Positions 11,110 to 20,362 are shown, counted from the stretch's first letter. The stretch: DNA of 64,000 nt from Linnemannia schmuckeri (GCA_029449235.1 JANATG010000002.1:180001-244000); one strand, 5' to 3'. Notes: generated by a model not told the origin, from the letters alone. A program made the numbers and translations.

Positions 11110-12728
11110 ATGATTAGAAAATGGGTTTCACCAAAAACCCTTAATCAACTTCGTCCCATATTGTTCGGATCGAATAAGTCGACCTGTTGCACTGCAACTC
11201 ACATTCATGAATATACCTCTTGCATACACACACACATATCATTATCATTATCATCCAAAGCCCTCTTTGCAGTACCATGCCACCCATCAGACAGAAAAGA
11301 AATAACCGAGTTGACGACAGCACTCGGGAGATGATCATTGATATGGTCACTGACCAAGGAATGAGCATTGCCCATGTTGCTCAGATGCTCAAGTACCCTC
11401 GCTCAACTGTCAAGACCATTGTTGATACCTTTCTTCAAACCGGTCGCATCGCCAAACTCCCAAGAGGCGGCAGCCATAATCGCCAACTCGAGACAGAGCA
11501 CCTTGACTGGCTTACCGATCACTTGGACGAGTTTGCCGGTCGTCCTGTTTGGTGGCTCACCACACAGCTGAACGAGCATTTCCACTTTGATCCCCCTATC
11601 TCCCAGCGTGCCGTCGACAAGGCTCTCAACAAACTTACCACCTACACGCTCAAGCTGATGAGGGCCGAGTTAGAGAGATACAATGATCCCGAGTACATCG
11701 AGGAGCGACAACGATGGGCCGAGAACATTCTCCCCGGTCCTGGCAATATGAACCACTTTGTCTACATTGATGAAGCGTGCTTTAACTTGCACATCATGCG
11801 CAAGTACGGACGCGCTCCCCGAGGCAGGCGTGCCTTTCAAAGGGTTCCCTACAACCGTGGCCCCAGCTTCTCTTTGATCGTTGCTCTCGACAAGACGGGC
11901 ATCCTCGTCTCCGACTTCAAACCGCGCGCCTTCAACCAAGAAACGCTCACTCAGTTTTTGCAGACAATGCTCTTTCCAGCGCTTAATGAACGACGCCGAA
12001 TAATTGTCATGGACAATGTGCCGTTTCACAAGACGGTTATGGTAAGGAACGCCCTGGCTGCCGCTGGCCACATTCTTCGTTACCTCCCTCCCTACAGTCC
12101 ACATCTTAACGCCGTTGAATCAGTATTCATCAGCGTAAGAAACCATGTCCGACAACAGGTGGTCCAGGAAGAAACCCTTGCCGGTCACGTTCTGAATGGC
12201 ATACGTCGGATCACTGCGGCAATGGCAAGAGGATGGATTCGAGAGGTAAACCGCAACTTTGCACTTGCGCTCAATGGGCTTCCTCTTGGACGTCTCTACG
12301 ACATCCGTCAAGCTCTTCCTGAAGGGTATCAAGACCCATACGTTGAGGGTTGGGATGAAGAGCAAGCGGAGGAAGAAGAGGAAGAAGCCGAGGAATGGGA
12401 TAATGAGCATGAAGATGATGGTGAGGAGGAACGGGCCGAGGAGGAGGAGAGAATTAAGGAGAGCGATGAAGAAGGAGATTCACAGGACGATGAGATGGGT
12501 GCAATGCTCGCTCCAGCCCCCTTGCATGTCAAGGCCGAGCGCAAATACTCTCCTCCCCGCAACCGATCGGGAAGAGTGCGAATTTGATGTGCGCACCGTG
12601 GCGGTTTGAAATCGCAGCTTTGTCACACCCATTTTAAGCTAGAGTGTTTTTGAGTCGAAATAAAAACGTAAAGATTTCTTCTTGGTGTTTCATTGCACGT
12701 GAGCGGCGAAACTGGAGTTCAAAAGGGA
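10716..12728 (+). mobile_element. Tc1/mariner-type element, apparently intact
   Basis: Terminal inverted repeats start TCCCTTTTGAACTCCAGTTT at 10716 and at 12728 on the other strand, and match over about 41 bases with one A/G difference. Both ends are flanked by TA (10714-10715 and 12729-12730), the duplicated target of Tc1/mariner transposons. The 2,013-bp element encodes one full-length DD34E transposase (11277-12587). About 520 bp of leader separates the left repeat from the start codon, part of which is an arm of the 285-bp inverted repeat. Uninterrupted coding capacity, near-identical ends and intact TA flanks suggest recent activity. Confidence 0.85.
11277..12587 (+). CDS. Tc1/mariner-IS630 superfamily DD34E transposase with acidic C-terminal tail
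   Basis: 436 residues from the ATG at 11277. An N-terminal helix-turn-helix/paired-like region occupies about 1-110 (STREMIIDMVTDQGMSIAHV ... RSTVKTIVDTF). The RNaseH-like DDE core follows: first Asp at 165 in VYIDEACF, second Asp at 246 in IVMDNVPFH, and Glu at 281 in SPHLNAVES, with exactly 34 residues between the second Asp and Glu. All three are intact. Residues about 359-407 form an extreme Glu/Asp-rich tract, followed by a short basic tail (PPRNRSGRVRI). An acidic tail is unusual for this family and might act in protein contacts or regulation, which is speculation. The protein cuts and joins DNA at TA sites for its own element. Confidence 0.9.
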   Translation: MPPIRQKRNNRVDDSTREMIIDMVTDQGMSIAHVAQMLKYPRSTVKTIVDTFLQTGRIAKLPRGGSHNRQLETEHLDWLTDHLDEFAGRPVWWLTTQLNEHFHFDPPISQRAVDKALNKLTTYTLKLMRAELERYNDPEYIEERQRWAENILPGPGNMNHFVYIDEACFNLHIMRKYGRAPRGRRAFQRVPYNRGPSFSLIVALDKTGILVSDFKPRAFNQETLTQFLQTMLFPALNERRRIIVMDNVPFHKTVMVRNALAAAGHILRYLPPYSPHLNAVESVFISVRNHVRQQVVQEETLAGHVLNGIRRITAAMARGWIREVNRNFALALNGLPLGRLYDIRQALPEGYQDPYVEGWDEEQAEEEEEEAEEWDNEHEDDGEEERAEEEERIKESDEEGDSQDDEMGAMLAPAPLHVKAERKYSPPRNRSGRVRI

Positions 12729-12945
12729 TAACTGTGGTTAACTTTTGACCAGTTAAAAACACTACTTTCATGCAGACGCGACGGAAGTCCCGGGAATGAT
12801 AGTTCTCTGGAATATCTAAAAGCCAGGGCAAAGAGTCAACATTGTGAGCCCCCTTGCAACAGTTGAATCCCCGATCATATCAGTTTAGATAAATAGACAA
12901 TCAACATCAAATTACATCTTCAGCTCTTACTTTCACTCCTAATAA

Positions 12946-13340
12946 GTTGCACCCGTTCAATTAAAGTCGTTTGTAATGGATTTATCTCTTCCAATATTTG
13001 AAATTAAAATTAGCAGGAACGTCACAACCCTCACAAAGCCTTTCCGCTCTGCAAGATAAGCCTGCGTTGTATGATTTAGGAGACCACCCGTCGGGAGACT
13101 ATTCATATTCAACTAAAAATCGGAAGAGGCGGTAATCGTCGCGTTCCAGCACGGGTTCTGACTTAGAGGCGTTCAGCCATAATCCAATGGATGATTTACA
13201 CCATGGTAGTGGTAGGGAACAAAGCATCACAACGCGACCTCGAATTGTAATGAAGCAAGACTGAAAGAGCCGACATCGAATAATCAAAAGCAACATTGCT
13301 ATGAACGCTTGGCTGTCACATGCCAGTTATCCCTGAAAGA
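12946..13340 (-). pseudogene. LSU (25S/28S) rRNA 3'-end fragment A, degenerate
   Basis: Reverse-strand fragment of the large-subunit rRNA gene. Recognisable blocks include GGTTCTGACTTAGAGGCGTTCAGCCATAATCC at about 13153-13185 in two adjoining pieces (each well known from the LSU 3' region), GAGCCGACATCGA near 13267, and ATGAACGCTTGGCTGTCACA through GCCAGTTATCCC near 13300-13333. The other end (TTAAAGTCGT ... TGGATTTATC, about 12961-12987) corresponds to the last part of LSU. The segment carrying the sarcin/ricin loop is replaced by unrelated sequence (about 13196-13262). It is too diverged and deleted to encode functional rRNA. Confidence 0.8.
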
Positions 13341-13435
13341 ATGAGAAGGATGAATTTCACCTTGGTTTCGATTTGAGGAAGAAGGAAGCCTCATTTTGTC
13401 CTACCCTACCCGTGATTTTCGCCTCAGCCTTGAAA

Positions 13436-13498
13436 ATAACAAAAGGCAAAGCAAAAGGCAAAGCAAAAGGCAAAGCAAAAGGCACAGCAAATGGCAAA
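13436..13498. repeat. Short tandem repeat, 12-bp unit
   Basis: About 4.5 copies of GCAAAAGGCAAA, the last two altered (GCAAAAGGCACA, GCAAATGGCAAA). It lies in non-coding DNA between an LSU fragment and an LRR relic. A second, looser repeat of a motif like AACCAGCAACCCATCNATCCC follows at about 13625-13700. Confidence 0.8.
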
Positions 13499-14108
13499 AC
13501 ATGCTGCAAATGGCCCAAAATGAAGATGGATGGTGAGTTTGGTGACACAAGGGAGAAACATGCAAAGCTGAGCGTGTGAAAAATTGAGAGGACTCTACTC
13601 GAAAGTATCAATGTGTCTCGATCCCCAAACCAGCAAACCATCCATCCCCATACTAGTAACCCATACATCCCTAAACCAGCAACCCATCTATCCCCAAACC
13701 CTCTCTTCTCTTCTGCATTTGGCACCATCAGGGACGACATGAGTGCAACAATGCTACGTTGTTAAGTGCTTCGCGTCTTGTGCACGTGTGAGGATTGTAA
13801 GAGCTCATTTATTGCGGTGTTTCACATAAAATATTTTATTTTGGCCGCTAAACCCCGATTAGCCAGCTATTCACGACTATGTTTTTGTTCCAAACCCATA
13901 CAAACCCCGCTCACAGCTGGATTAATGGTTAATTTTTTAACTCATTTTGGTTGAAAGGCACAATACACCGCCAATCTACAACTTTGTACTACTGTTAAAT
14001 CTTGACATCAGCATGAAATCTATCGAGAAAAACAAGCACTTTATATGACGCCTAGAGATTCAGAGATCTGCCTATGAAAATCAATCATCGACCACCGTAC
14101 AAGACAAT

Positions 14109-14325
14109 TTAGTTTTGAGTGCCATAGCTACCTCGACTCTGATCACTTTGTACTTGTGGGGCAACTCGATCGGAAACAATAAAGCGCAGGCGTTGTCTGA
14201 GGCACCCAAGACCAACTCGACGCTGATCACTTTGTACTTGTAGATTAATTTGATCGGATCCAACGGAGCTCAGGCGCTGATTGAGGCACTTAAGATCAAC
14301 TCGGCTGTGTCCATTATAGGGCTAT
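14109..14325 (+). pseudogene. Leucine-rich-repeat (ribonuclease-inhibitor type) gene relic
   Basis: Two and a half repeats of about 28 residues (84 bp) are readable in one frame: STLITLYLWGNSIGNNKAQA, then LSEAPKTNSTLITLYL-stop-INLIGSNGAQALIEALKINS in pieces. This is the LRR_RI pattern of large cytosolic LRR proteins common in Mortierella-type genomes (family knowledge). The in-frame TAG sits where the repeat normally has Gln. No start, no splice-linked neighbour and no further repeats were found, so this is a fragment left by deletion or transposon-associated copying. Confidence 0.7.
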
Positions 14326-14406
14326 AGTCGTTGTTGTAGATAAAAAATTAGAGGAAATGAAATAAAGTTTCCATGCTAATGTCACTTGAGAGAAACATAG
14401 AATCTA

Positions 14407-16017
14407 CAGTGCTTAGATTAATTGATTCAATGATCATGCCATTTTGACATGAATGAACTTTTCTCTTTTCCCATCAACACTAATCGACCTCAAATATAGA
14501 ACACACTTTTCTTTCATCTCTCTTGCCATACTACAGAAATAAAAAGAATAAATGAATAAGAGTAGCCATTGTAAGAGAGTTTCTACGAATTACTCTAATT
14601 GAATCAGTTTTCCAAAAATAAGCCACCGTACACCATTGACGCGGATCATCATGCACTTTTCTCCTAATCATTACTCGCTTTTCTCTCAACACTACGCTCC
14701 TCTGTCCTTTCTCCATTAGTTGTAACGATCTCCGGTTTAAATCATCGCCGTCATGAAACGTCTACCTGTGAATAAAGTTGAGGAGGCAAAAGAGCAACTA
14801 CAAGGGAAGTCAACAAGGGAATTCGCTCGATCACTACAGATCTCACTCTCTTCGGTGATCAGGATCAGGAATGAGGACAAGGAAAATATCTCCGCCCCTC
14901 ATCAAGGTCGACCAAGCGCGCTTTCTGCAAAGACGAGGTCCTTTCTTGTCCGGCAATATGAGACAGGAAAACTTCCAACTCTAAAGAATGGACAACGATT
15001 CCTTCAATCGGTAGAAGGAAAACAGATTCATGTCACCACTGTCAGCGAGAACCTTCGTCGCGAGGACGTCAGGAAATACATCCAACTTCTGAAGCCACGT
15101 CTCACCGTGGAACAGAAGGCAAAAAGAGTCCAATTCGCCAAAGACCACCTTTATTGGACACTGGATGACTGGAAGAGGGTCATGTTCTCCGATGAAACGA
15201 TCATCAGTCGCGCTGGGTCCTTCGAAAAGGCTCATTACTACAGCAGACCCGAACACCGTCTGGCTCATCCTCAGCGAGTCCAGCAAATCATGCAAGGTGA
15301 AGGCGGTAAAATGATGCTCTGGGGTTGCATCACTTTTTTTGGCTTTAGCGATGCGTCGTGGATCAAGGAAAAGATCAATGCAGATGTCTACTCGATGTCG
15401 TCAAGGATTATGTTCGGCAATCACGTGATTACTGGGGCATGAACAAGGAATCGTTCATCTTTCAACAAGACAATGCCCGTGTGCACACTGCACGCATCGT
15501 CATGGTGTTCTTTGAGCGGAAAAATATCACCATCCTTCCCTGGCCAGCCAACTCTCCCGATCTCAATCCCATCGAGCATATTTGGGCTCATATAAAATAC
15601 GAGCTGGACCAGTACCTAATAGAGCCAAGCACTATGGATGAGCTCTGGAAAGGTGTGGAGCATATTTGAGTGAACATCCCTAATAGCATGCTCGAAAAGT
15701 TATACAAGAGCATGCCCAGGCGTCTGTAGGCCGTTATCAAAAACAGTAAAGACAGCGTCAAGTACTGAGCAACAAGCTGATGCAGAGTATATAGCTGATT
15801 ATGTTTTTTATAAAAACTGATTCAATGCAATACATGTCTTTTAGACGATGCCGATGACTATTACGTTATATAAACCTTATTTCGATTACACTATATGAAA
15901 GAGGAGAAGGAGGGAAACTACTTAGGTTAACTGGGGTTCAATGGATGAATGCATGAAAGAGAAAAGTTCATTCATGTCAAGATGGCATGATCATTGAATC
16001 AATTAATCTAAGCACTG
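14407..16017 (+). mobile_element. Tc1-type element 2 (inactive)
   Basis: Ends begin CAGTGCTTAGATTAATTGAT at 14407 and, inverted, at 16017; the terminal repeats match over about 60 bases with one visible difference. TA flanks are present on both sides (14405-14406 and 16018-16019). The 1,611-bp length and CAGTG-like end are classic for Tc1. The single transposase gene inside is broken by one frameshift and two stop codons, so the copy is dead by itself, although its ends could still be mobilised by a related enzyme. It is unrelated in sequence to the element at 10716-12728. Confidence 0.85.
14753..15768 (+). pseudogene. Tc1 transposase pseudogene (one frameshift, two nonsense codons)
   Basis: Starts MKRLPVNKVEEAKEQL at 14753. 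Order: helix-turn-helix region (STREFARSLQISLSSVIRIR), first catalytic Asp in VMFSDETIISR, second in FIFQQDNARVHTA, and Glu in SPDLNPIEHIWAH, with 34 residues between the last two. The frame breaks near 15390 (in GTCTACTCGATG), where one base appears to be missing. The downstream frame continues LDVVKDYVRQSRDYWGMNKE and meets TGA at about 15667 where Trp is expected, and TAG at about 15727 where Gln is expected, before the true end near 15768. The DDE residues themselves are intact. Confidence 0.85.
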
Positions 16018-16019
16018 TA

Positions 16020-16950
16020 GTTTTCGCGATTCGTTAGCGCACAGTCGATAACGCGTCGGATATTACTTTCGGAGATATATTTCGCCTGCAAGAACATTCC
16101 GACGAGTCAATACATGAGAAATACGATAGCAAGTGTAGTCTTTTTACCTATATTATTTTCCTGACCTTCGGGACAATGGTGACAATTTCAAGGCAAACGA
16201 GTGGCTGAAGGACATTCTCTGATAGTCAACATGGGGGTATAATCAAGAATTCGGAAAGAATCTCGAGATACAGAATACAGAAGATTCTTCGACTTCTTGG
16301 CGTTGTCGGCTTAAGAGCAATCAATACAACAAACACAAAACTCATGTGAAGTAAACAACACCCCACCATGAGAAACTATGAGCCTCCTATCCCACGAGAT
16401 AGATACACGAATATGTGTTTTGATTCTATACTGCATTAAAGCTATCTTCATTCCGTGATATAGGAGCGGGATTAATCTATCAGTTTGGTTATCGCCAACA
16501 TGTTGTCATACCTCATCTGGAAAGGCTGGATATGGAAATAAAACGAAAAAACGCAAAAAAAGAGAAAAACAAGACGTGAGATGGAAAAACAGTGAGTAAG
16601 CAATATGTAGCTGCATGGAAGGTTTTCATGCTGACAGATGCATATTGCGACTCTCTTGCTGTTTTTTTATTTTTGATTACAAACTGATATGCAGCTGTAA
16701 ACCAACAGAACACGAGATGGCACGACAAAACGGAGAAGTGGCATACCCTGTCCACACCTTCACACTTGATTTGGTCCTCCAATCTCTTCGTGTCATCTGT
16801 AGTTGAGACGTTCTATAAGGTTCAAAACATTGAGCAAAAAAGAGGCTTGAAGAACAAACGTGGGACACAACCGTTCACTTTATCTTGACATTCTATTGAT
16901 TGGGCTGTTATTTTAAAGTAGCGCAACGCCATTATGTTTCGTTGGTTAGA
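16020..16950. other. Non-coding DNA between the dead Tc1 element and the ML gene
   Basis: No gene, known repeat or RNA is recognised. Short frames at 16513-16868 lack coding character. The sequence is of medium AT content with no homopolymer runs of note. Confidence 0.4.
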
Positions 16951-17007
16951 GTTAGCAGTGCCACATGCCGTTAGCAGTGCCACATGCCGTTAGCAGTGCC
17001 ACATCCC
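16951..17007. repeat. Three 19-bp tandem repeats in the ML-gene promoter
   Basis: GTTAGCAGTGCCACATGCC occurs three times head to tail, the third copy ending CCC. The array sits 125-180 bp upstream of the ML-domain gene's ATG and about 50 bp upstream of its TATA box, so it could be a repeated regulator-binding site. Confidence 0.85.
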
Positions 17008-17059
17008 ATATTGATCTACATGGGTGTGGCTCATTGCCTTTCTCCACACATCGAAATTG

Positions 17060-17065
17060 TATAAA
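17060..17065 (+). promoter_or_regulatory. TATA box of the ML-domain gene
   Basis: TATAAA, in the context TTGTATAAAGGCG, lies 72 bp before the ATG at 17132 and is followed by a pyrimidine-rich leader (CTCTCTCAACTCTCTCTG). Spacing and context suit a core promoter of a strongly expressed secreted-protein gene. Confidence 0.6.
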
Positions 17066-17131
17066 GGCGTTCAGACTTCGCACTTCTCCCGTAACTTGTT
17101 GCTCTCTCAACTCTCTCTGTTCCTTTTTGCC

Positions 17132-18100
17132 ATGAAGGTCATTGCTACTTTCGCAAGCGCAGCTCTCCTTGTTGCTGTTGCTGTCACCGCTCAGCAGCCC
17201 ACTCCTACTCCATCGCCCCAGCCGTCGTGGACCAACTGCGCTAAGAATCCTATCCTAAACGTCAACAGCTTCTCGGCCTCACCTCTTCCTTTGTGCCATG
17301 GCAAGCCTGTGCAGTTCACGGCCACGGGTAGCCTCACCCAGCCTATTATTGAAGGAGCAACTGTGACAGTCGAAGCGAAATGGCTCCGTTACACTGTCTA
17401 CCGTGATGAATTCGACTTGTGCCAGGCCCTTGCTGGCGCTGGCACACCTTGCCCTGTGGCCAACATCGACACTCTCAAGTTCTCCTCTATCGTCGATGAA
17501 CGCATTCTCATTGGCACTCCTCTGGACCTTCGTGTTAAAGTCTACAATGGTGATGGAGAAGAGATTTTGTGTCAGAACACCACAACCCAAGCTTCCAACT
17601 GCGGTAACCCTCCATACATACCTCCTCCAGTCACCACCACCACAACGACTAAACGCCCGATTCCGACGCCTGTGCCTGGCAACTTTGTTCCATGTGATGG
17701 TCCTCAAAACATGACCATTTCCAGCGCTACCTTCACTCCCAATGCCTGGTGCCGAGGCTCGAACGTCTGTGTGGACATCTCCGGCACTCTGAAGACAAAC
17801 ATCACATGGTCGACCTCTCTCCACCTTTACACCACAGATGTGGTTGGCTCCGAGGAGGCTCCATACGGCATTTGGGACTTCTATGAGTATCTTTATGCAA
17901 AAGGACAGTACAATATCCCTGCTGGCCCCATCTCTTTCCGAGCCTGTGGTAACGTTAACATGTACACGCCTGAGAGGGCCTCTACATGGGAGCTCCGTCT
18001 CGGGTATAACGGCTGGGTTGGTCAAAGTGTACGCTGGTTTCCCCTTACTTGTCTCAAGGCGACTAACAAGTTCGAGATCCCACCGTGCCCTAATGCGTGA
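17132..18100 (+). CDS. Secreted protein with two ML (MD-2/NPC2-like lipid-recognition) domains
   Basis: 322 residues, single exon. A signal peptide covers about 1-20 (MKVIATFASAALLVAVAVTA). The first ML-like domain (about 32-150) starts at Cys in TNCAKNPILNV, shows the typical Gly-rich turn, FDLCQALAGAGTPCP, and ends with VYNGDGEEILC, the Cys pattern of NPC2 and fungal PG/PI transfer proteins. A Thr/Pro-rich linker follows (PPVTTTTTTKRPIPTPVPG), then a second, more diverged ML-like domain (about 186-318; VPCDGPQNMTISS ... RACGN ... PLTC). ML domains bind single lipids or sterols. Two of them on a glycosylatable linker suggests a secreted or wall-associated lipid binder. The start is fixed by the signal peptide; a longer upstream frame has no such signal. 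The second-domain call is less certain. Confidence 0.75.
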   Translation: MKVIATFASAALLVAVAVTAQQPTPTPSPQPSWTNCAKNPILNVNSFSASPLPLCHGKPVQFTATGSLTQPIIEGATVTVEAKWLRYTVYRDEFDLCQALAGAGTPCPVANIDTLKFSSIVDERILIGTPLDLRVKVYNGDGEEILCQNTTTQASNCGNPPYIPPPVTTTTTTKRPIPTPVPGNFVPCDGPQNMTISSATFTPNAWCRGSNVCVDISGTLKTNITWSTSLHLYTTDVVGSEEAPYGIWDFYEYLYAKGQYNIPAGPISFRACGNVNMYTPERASTWELRLGYNGWVGQSVRWFPLTCLKATNKFEIPPCPNA

Positions 18101-19294
18101 ACATAGACAAATGATGCATCCATTTCTCTTTCCCCTATATCACACCATACCTTTCTCCTGTCCCCTCTCTTCTCCAAACTCAATCGCATGGATGCTGAGG
18201 CGTATCTCTGTTGCACCACTCTCTATAGTCCGTCTCTTTCTTTCATGACAGTTGCTTAGCTTCTTTGTAGTTGAATAAATGAAATAATGTGAATAGTTGT
18301 GTGACCGTTATAAGAGAGAGGGTAAGGGAAATAAGGAGAATGGAGGAAGGGGAGCGAAGAAGAGGAGGGCAGAGGCGACAATGATGAAAAGGAGCAATCT
18401 ATGTCATGGGATAGTTAGGCAGAAAGAGGCAGGAGAGTGCCCCAGGTACAGATTCGGATGGGTATAAGTAGAGCAGAGAAATAGTAGGTATACAAAATGC
18501 CTTTTCCTAACAGGTCCCTTGAATTATCATCGCGGCGTAAGGACAGGTGAATTGAAAGACGACGAGAGTAATAAGGGAAGAACAATACACATGCAAACGT
18601 ATTTGAGGGTGGAGATACTGTTGTTTCAGTGAAGAATAGGAAAGAGAGGTGGATCTTTATTTCAGCACAACAGGGTATTTTATACCCTGTCACCTCATGT
18701 GACATCAAGTGGTATGCTAGCAGTAGTTGGTAGCGCTATAAAGCACAAATGCCATACGACAGATCAATGAGATAGCTTTGCTTGCAGTGAACTGAGGCAA
18801 AAGAACAGGGAGAAGAATCCTCGCTGGCAAATGCATCACACCAAATATTTCCTAGAAAGTGAGGCTCTCGTTGTGGCATTGGGTCATGTCAACAGGAGCC
18901 TGGCAAGATGGCTCCAATAGAGAAATGAAGGATTTTCTTCGCGATTTTAGTTCAATGCCAGGTGGATGAAAAAGTGAGGGCATATCGAGCACTAAAGAGC
19001 GTTACAATGTCTACAGCATTCAGATATGTATGTCTTTTACTCTGCTCATTGCTACTCAAAGGGGCTCCTCATTTCGCGACAATCATCGCTGTCGTCCCAG
19101 CGTCATCATCCATCATTCTCATCTCACCCCGTTTAGAATCGCGTCATTGTAAGCTCATGGAAGTCCTGTATGCCATTGTAGCGCCTTGTTTGGATTCTGG
19201 TCTTTCATTCCGGTTTACTTCTGCTTCTTCCTATCTCGACGTTCCTTGGGCTTGCTGTTATGGATTATTCTTAGTAGATCGACGCGACAAAGTG
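18101..19294. other. Intergenic DNA after the ML gene
   Basis: Contains a CT-rich 3' region, a probable polyadenylation signal (GAATAAATGAAATAA near 18273) and then sequence with no recognisable gene. A 166-residue frame at 18962-19462 was not accepted because its second half is antisense LSU rRNA. Confidence 0.4.
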
Positions 19295-19737
19295 TCTCTA
19301 CTGCATACAATGCCACGTTGCTTTAAAAGTCGTCTGCAATGGATTTATCTTTTCCAATATTTGAAATTAATATTAATAGGAACCTCACAAAGCCTCTTCG
19401 CTCTGCAAGATAACCCCACATTTGTAAGATTCAGAACCGTAAGTCTATTCGTATTCAACTAGAAATCGGAAAAGGCGGTAATCGTAGCGTTCCAGCACGG
19501 GTTCTGACTTAGAGGCGTTCAGCCATAACCCAACGGATGATACCTTCGGGCCATTGCCTGTTCAGGCAGGCCCAAATACCATTTATCTGAATGAACGGTT
19601 CCTTGAGGACAAAGTTCAATTACTATTGCAACATTTATCAGCAGGGCAAACTAACCTGTCCCACGACGATCTAAACTCCAGGCCATATTCCCTATTAGTG
19701 GGTGAACAATCCAACGCTTACTGAATTCTGCTTCAGT

Positions 19738-19769
<32 letters not shown>

Positions 19770-19830
19770 TAGCAATGTCACTATGAACGCTTGACTGACA
19801 CAAACCAGTATCTTAAAGGTTTGTCTTGAG
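19295..19830 (-). pseudogene. LSU rRNA 3'-end fragment B, the most complete minus-strand copy
   Basis: Reverse-strand copy of roughly the last 500 nt of LSU rRNA. Blocks in order: CTCTACTGCATACAATGCC (near-terminal LSU), GTTCTGACTTAGAGGCGTTC at about 19499, a degenerate sarcin/ricin region around 19590-19625 (GGTTCCTTGAGGACAAAGTTC against the usual CTCGTACT), TCCCTATTAGTGGGTGAACA at about 19689, GAGCCGACATCGAAGGATCA at about 19747, and ATGAACGCTTGACTGACACA. Substitutions in universally conserved positions show it is a pseudogene. Confidence 0.85.
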
Positions 19831-19925
19831 GGGCAAACCAAAAAACATACCGTCCAAAACAGCATGAAAAATCTAACGTACCAGGGTTGATGAGAAAGAA
19901 ACAGGGGAACCTTTATCCTATCCTA

Positions 19926-20186
19926 CAGTCCTTTTTGTGAAATAGCCCAACTTTTCCTATGAAAGTTGGGCTATTTGACTGAATTGTAATATATACACGA
20001 GCTATTCAATTTCTTGTGCAAGGATTTAAAGGTACCACATGATGAGGTAGATATATGTGAAAAACTATAGGGAAATAACGTATTTCAGCCACCACACAAA
20101 AAATGAATAGCTCGTGTATATATTACAATTCAGTCAAATAGCCCAACTTTCATAGGAAAAGTTGGGCTATTTCACAAAAAGGACTG
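19926..20186. mobile_element. 261-bp Tc1/mariner-type MITE with perfect 83-bp inverted ends
   Basis: Both ends read CAGTCCTTTTTGTGAAATAG inward, and 83 bases are identical between arms. TA lies on each side (19924-19925 and 20187-20188). Within each arm, AAATAGCCCAACTTT ... AAAGTTGGGCTATTT forms a secondary hairpin. There is no coding capacity. Identical arms and intact TA flanks indicate a recent insertion by a Tc1/mariner transposase whose source is not in this window; the ends differ from both Tc1 elements here. Confidence 0.9.
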
Positions 20187-20362
20187 TAGGGGTTTATATA
20201 CAACTGGATGGTATCACGTGCCATGCTGCACTTCTCTTTACTGCTCTTTTAACACGTACAGTCACAAATATGTGACAGGTGCAAGGTGGTACTCTGAATA
20301 ATTATGGAGCGAATCGATCATTTGTTATTTCCAACTCTTAAGTTATCTTGTCAAGTTCTAGT

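Larger units (their letters stand above)
8831..12767 (-). mobile_element. Decayed hAT-type element with nested MITE and Tc1 insertions
   Basis: Left end AGTAGTGTTTCTAACCAG at 8831 and right end (reverse complement) AGTAGTGTTTTTAACTGG at 12767 are inverted copies, followed inward by several scattered AACCAGTTA or AACTGGTTA motifs at 8840-8948, 10310-10375 and 12735-12756. Such subterminal repeats are typical of hAT elements. Between them lies a minus-strand hAT transposase fragment with its start at 10047. If the ends are read as TAGTG...CACTA, the 8-bp flanks are CTTTTTAG and CTTTCATG, sharing only 5 of 8 positions, so the target duplication is decayed or the boundary is slightly off. Most of the catalytic domain is missing, so the element cannot move by itself. 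Confidence 0.5.

Noticed and set aside
13436..13498. Short regular repeats considered as a CRISPR-like array
   Set aside because: Units are 12 bp with no spacers, in fungal nuclear DNA; simple tandem repeat. The same applies to the 19-bp array at 16951-17007.
18962..19462. 166-residue + strand frame with hydrophobic segments
   Set aside because: The second half (from about 19295) is antisense LSU rRNA; the first half has no recognisable protein features.
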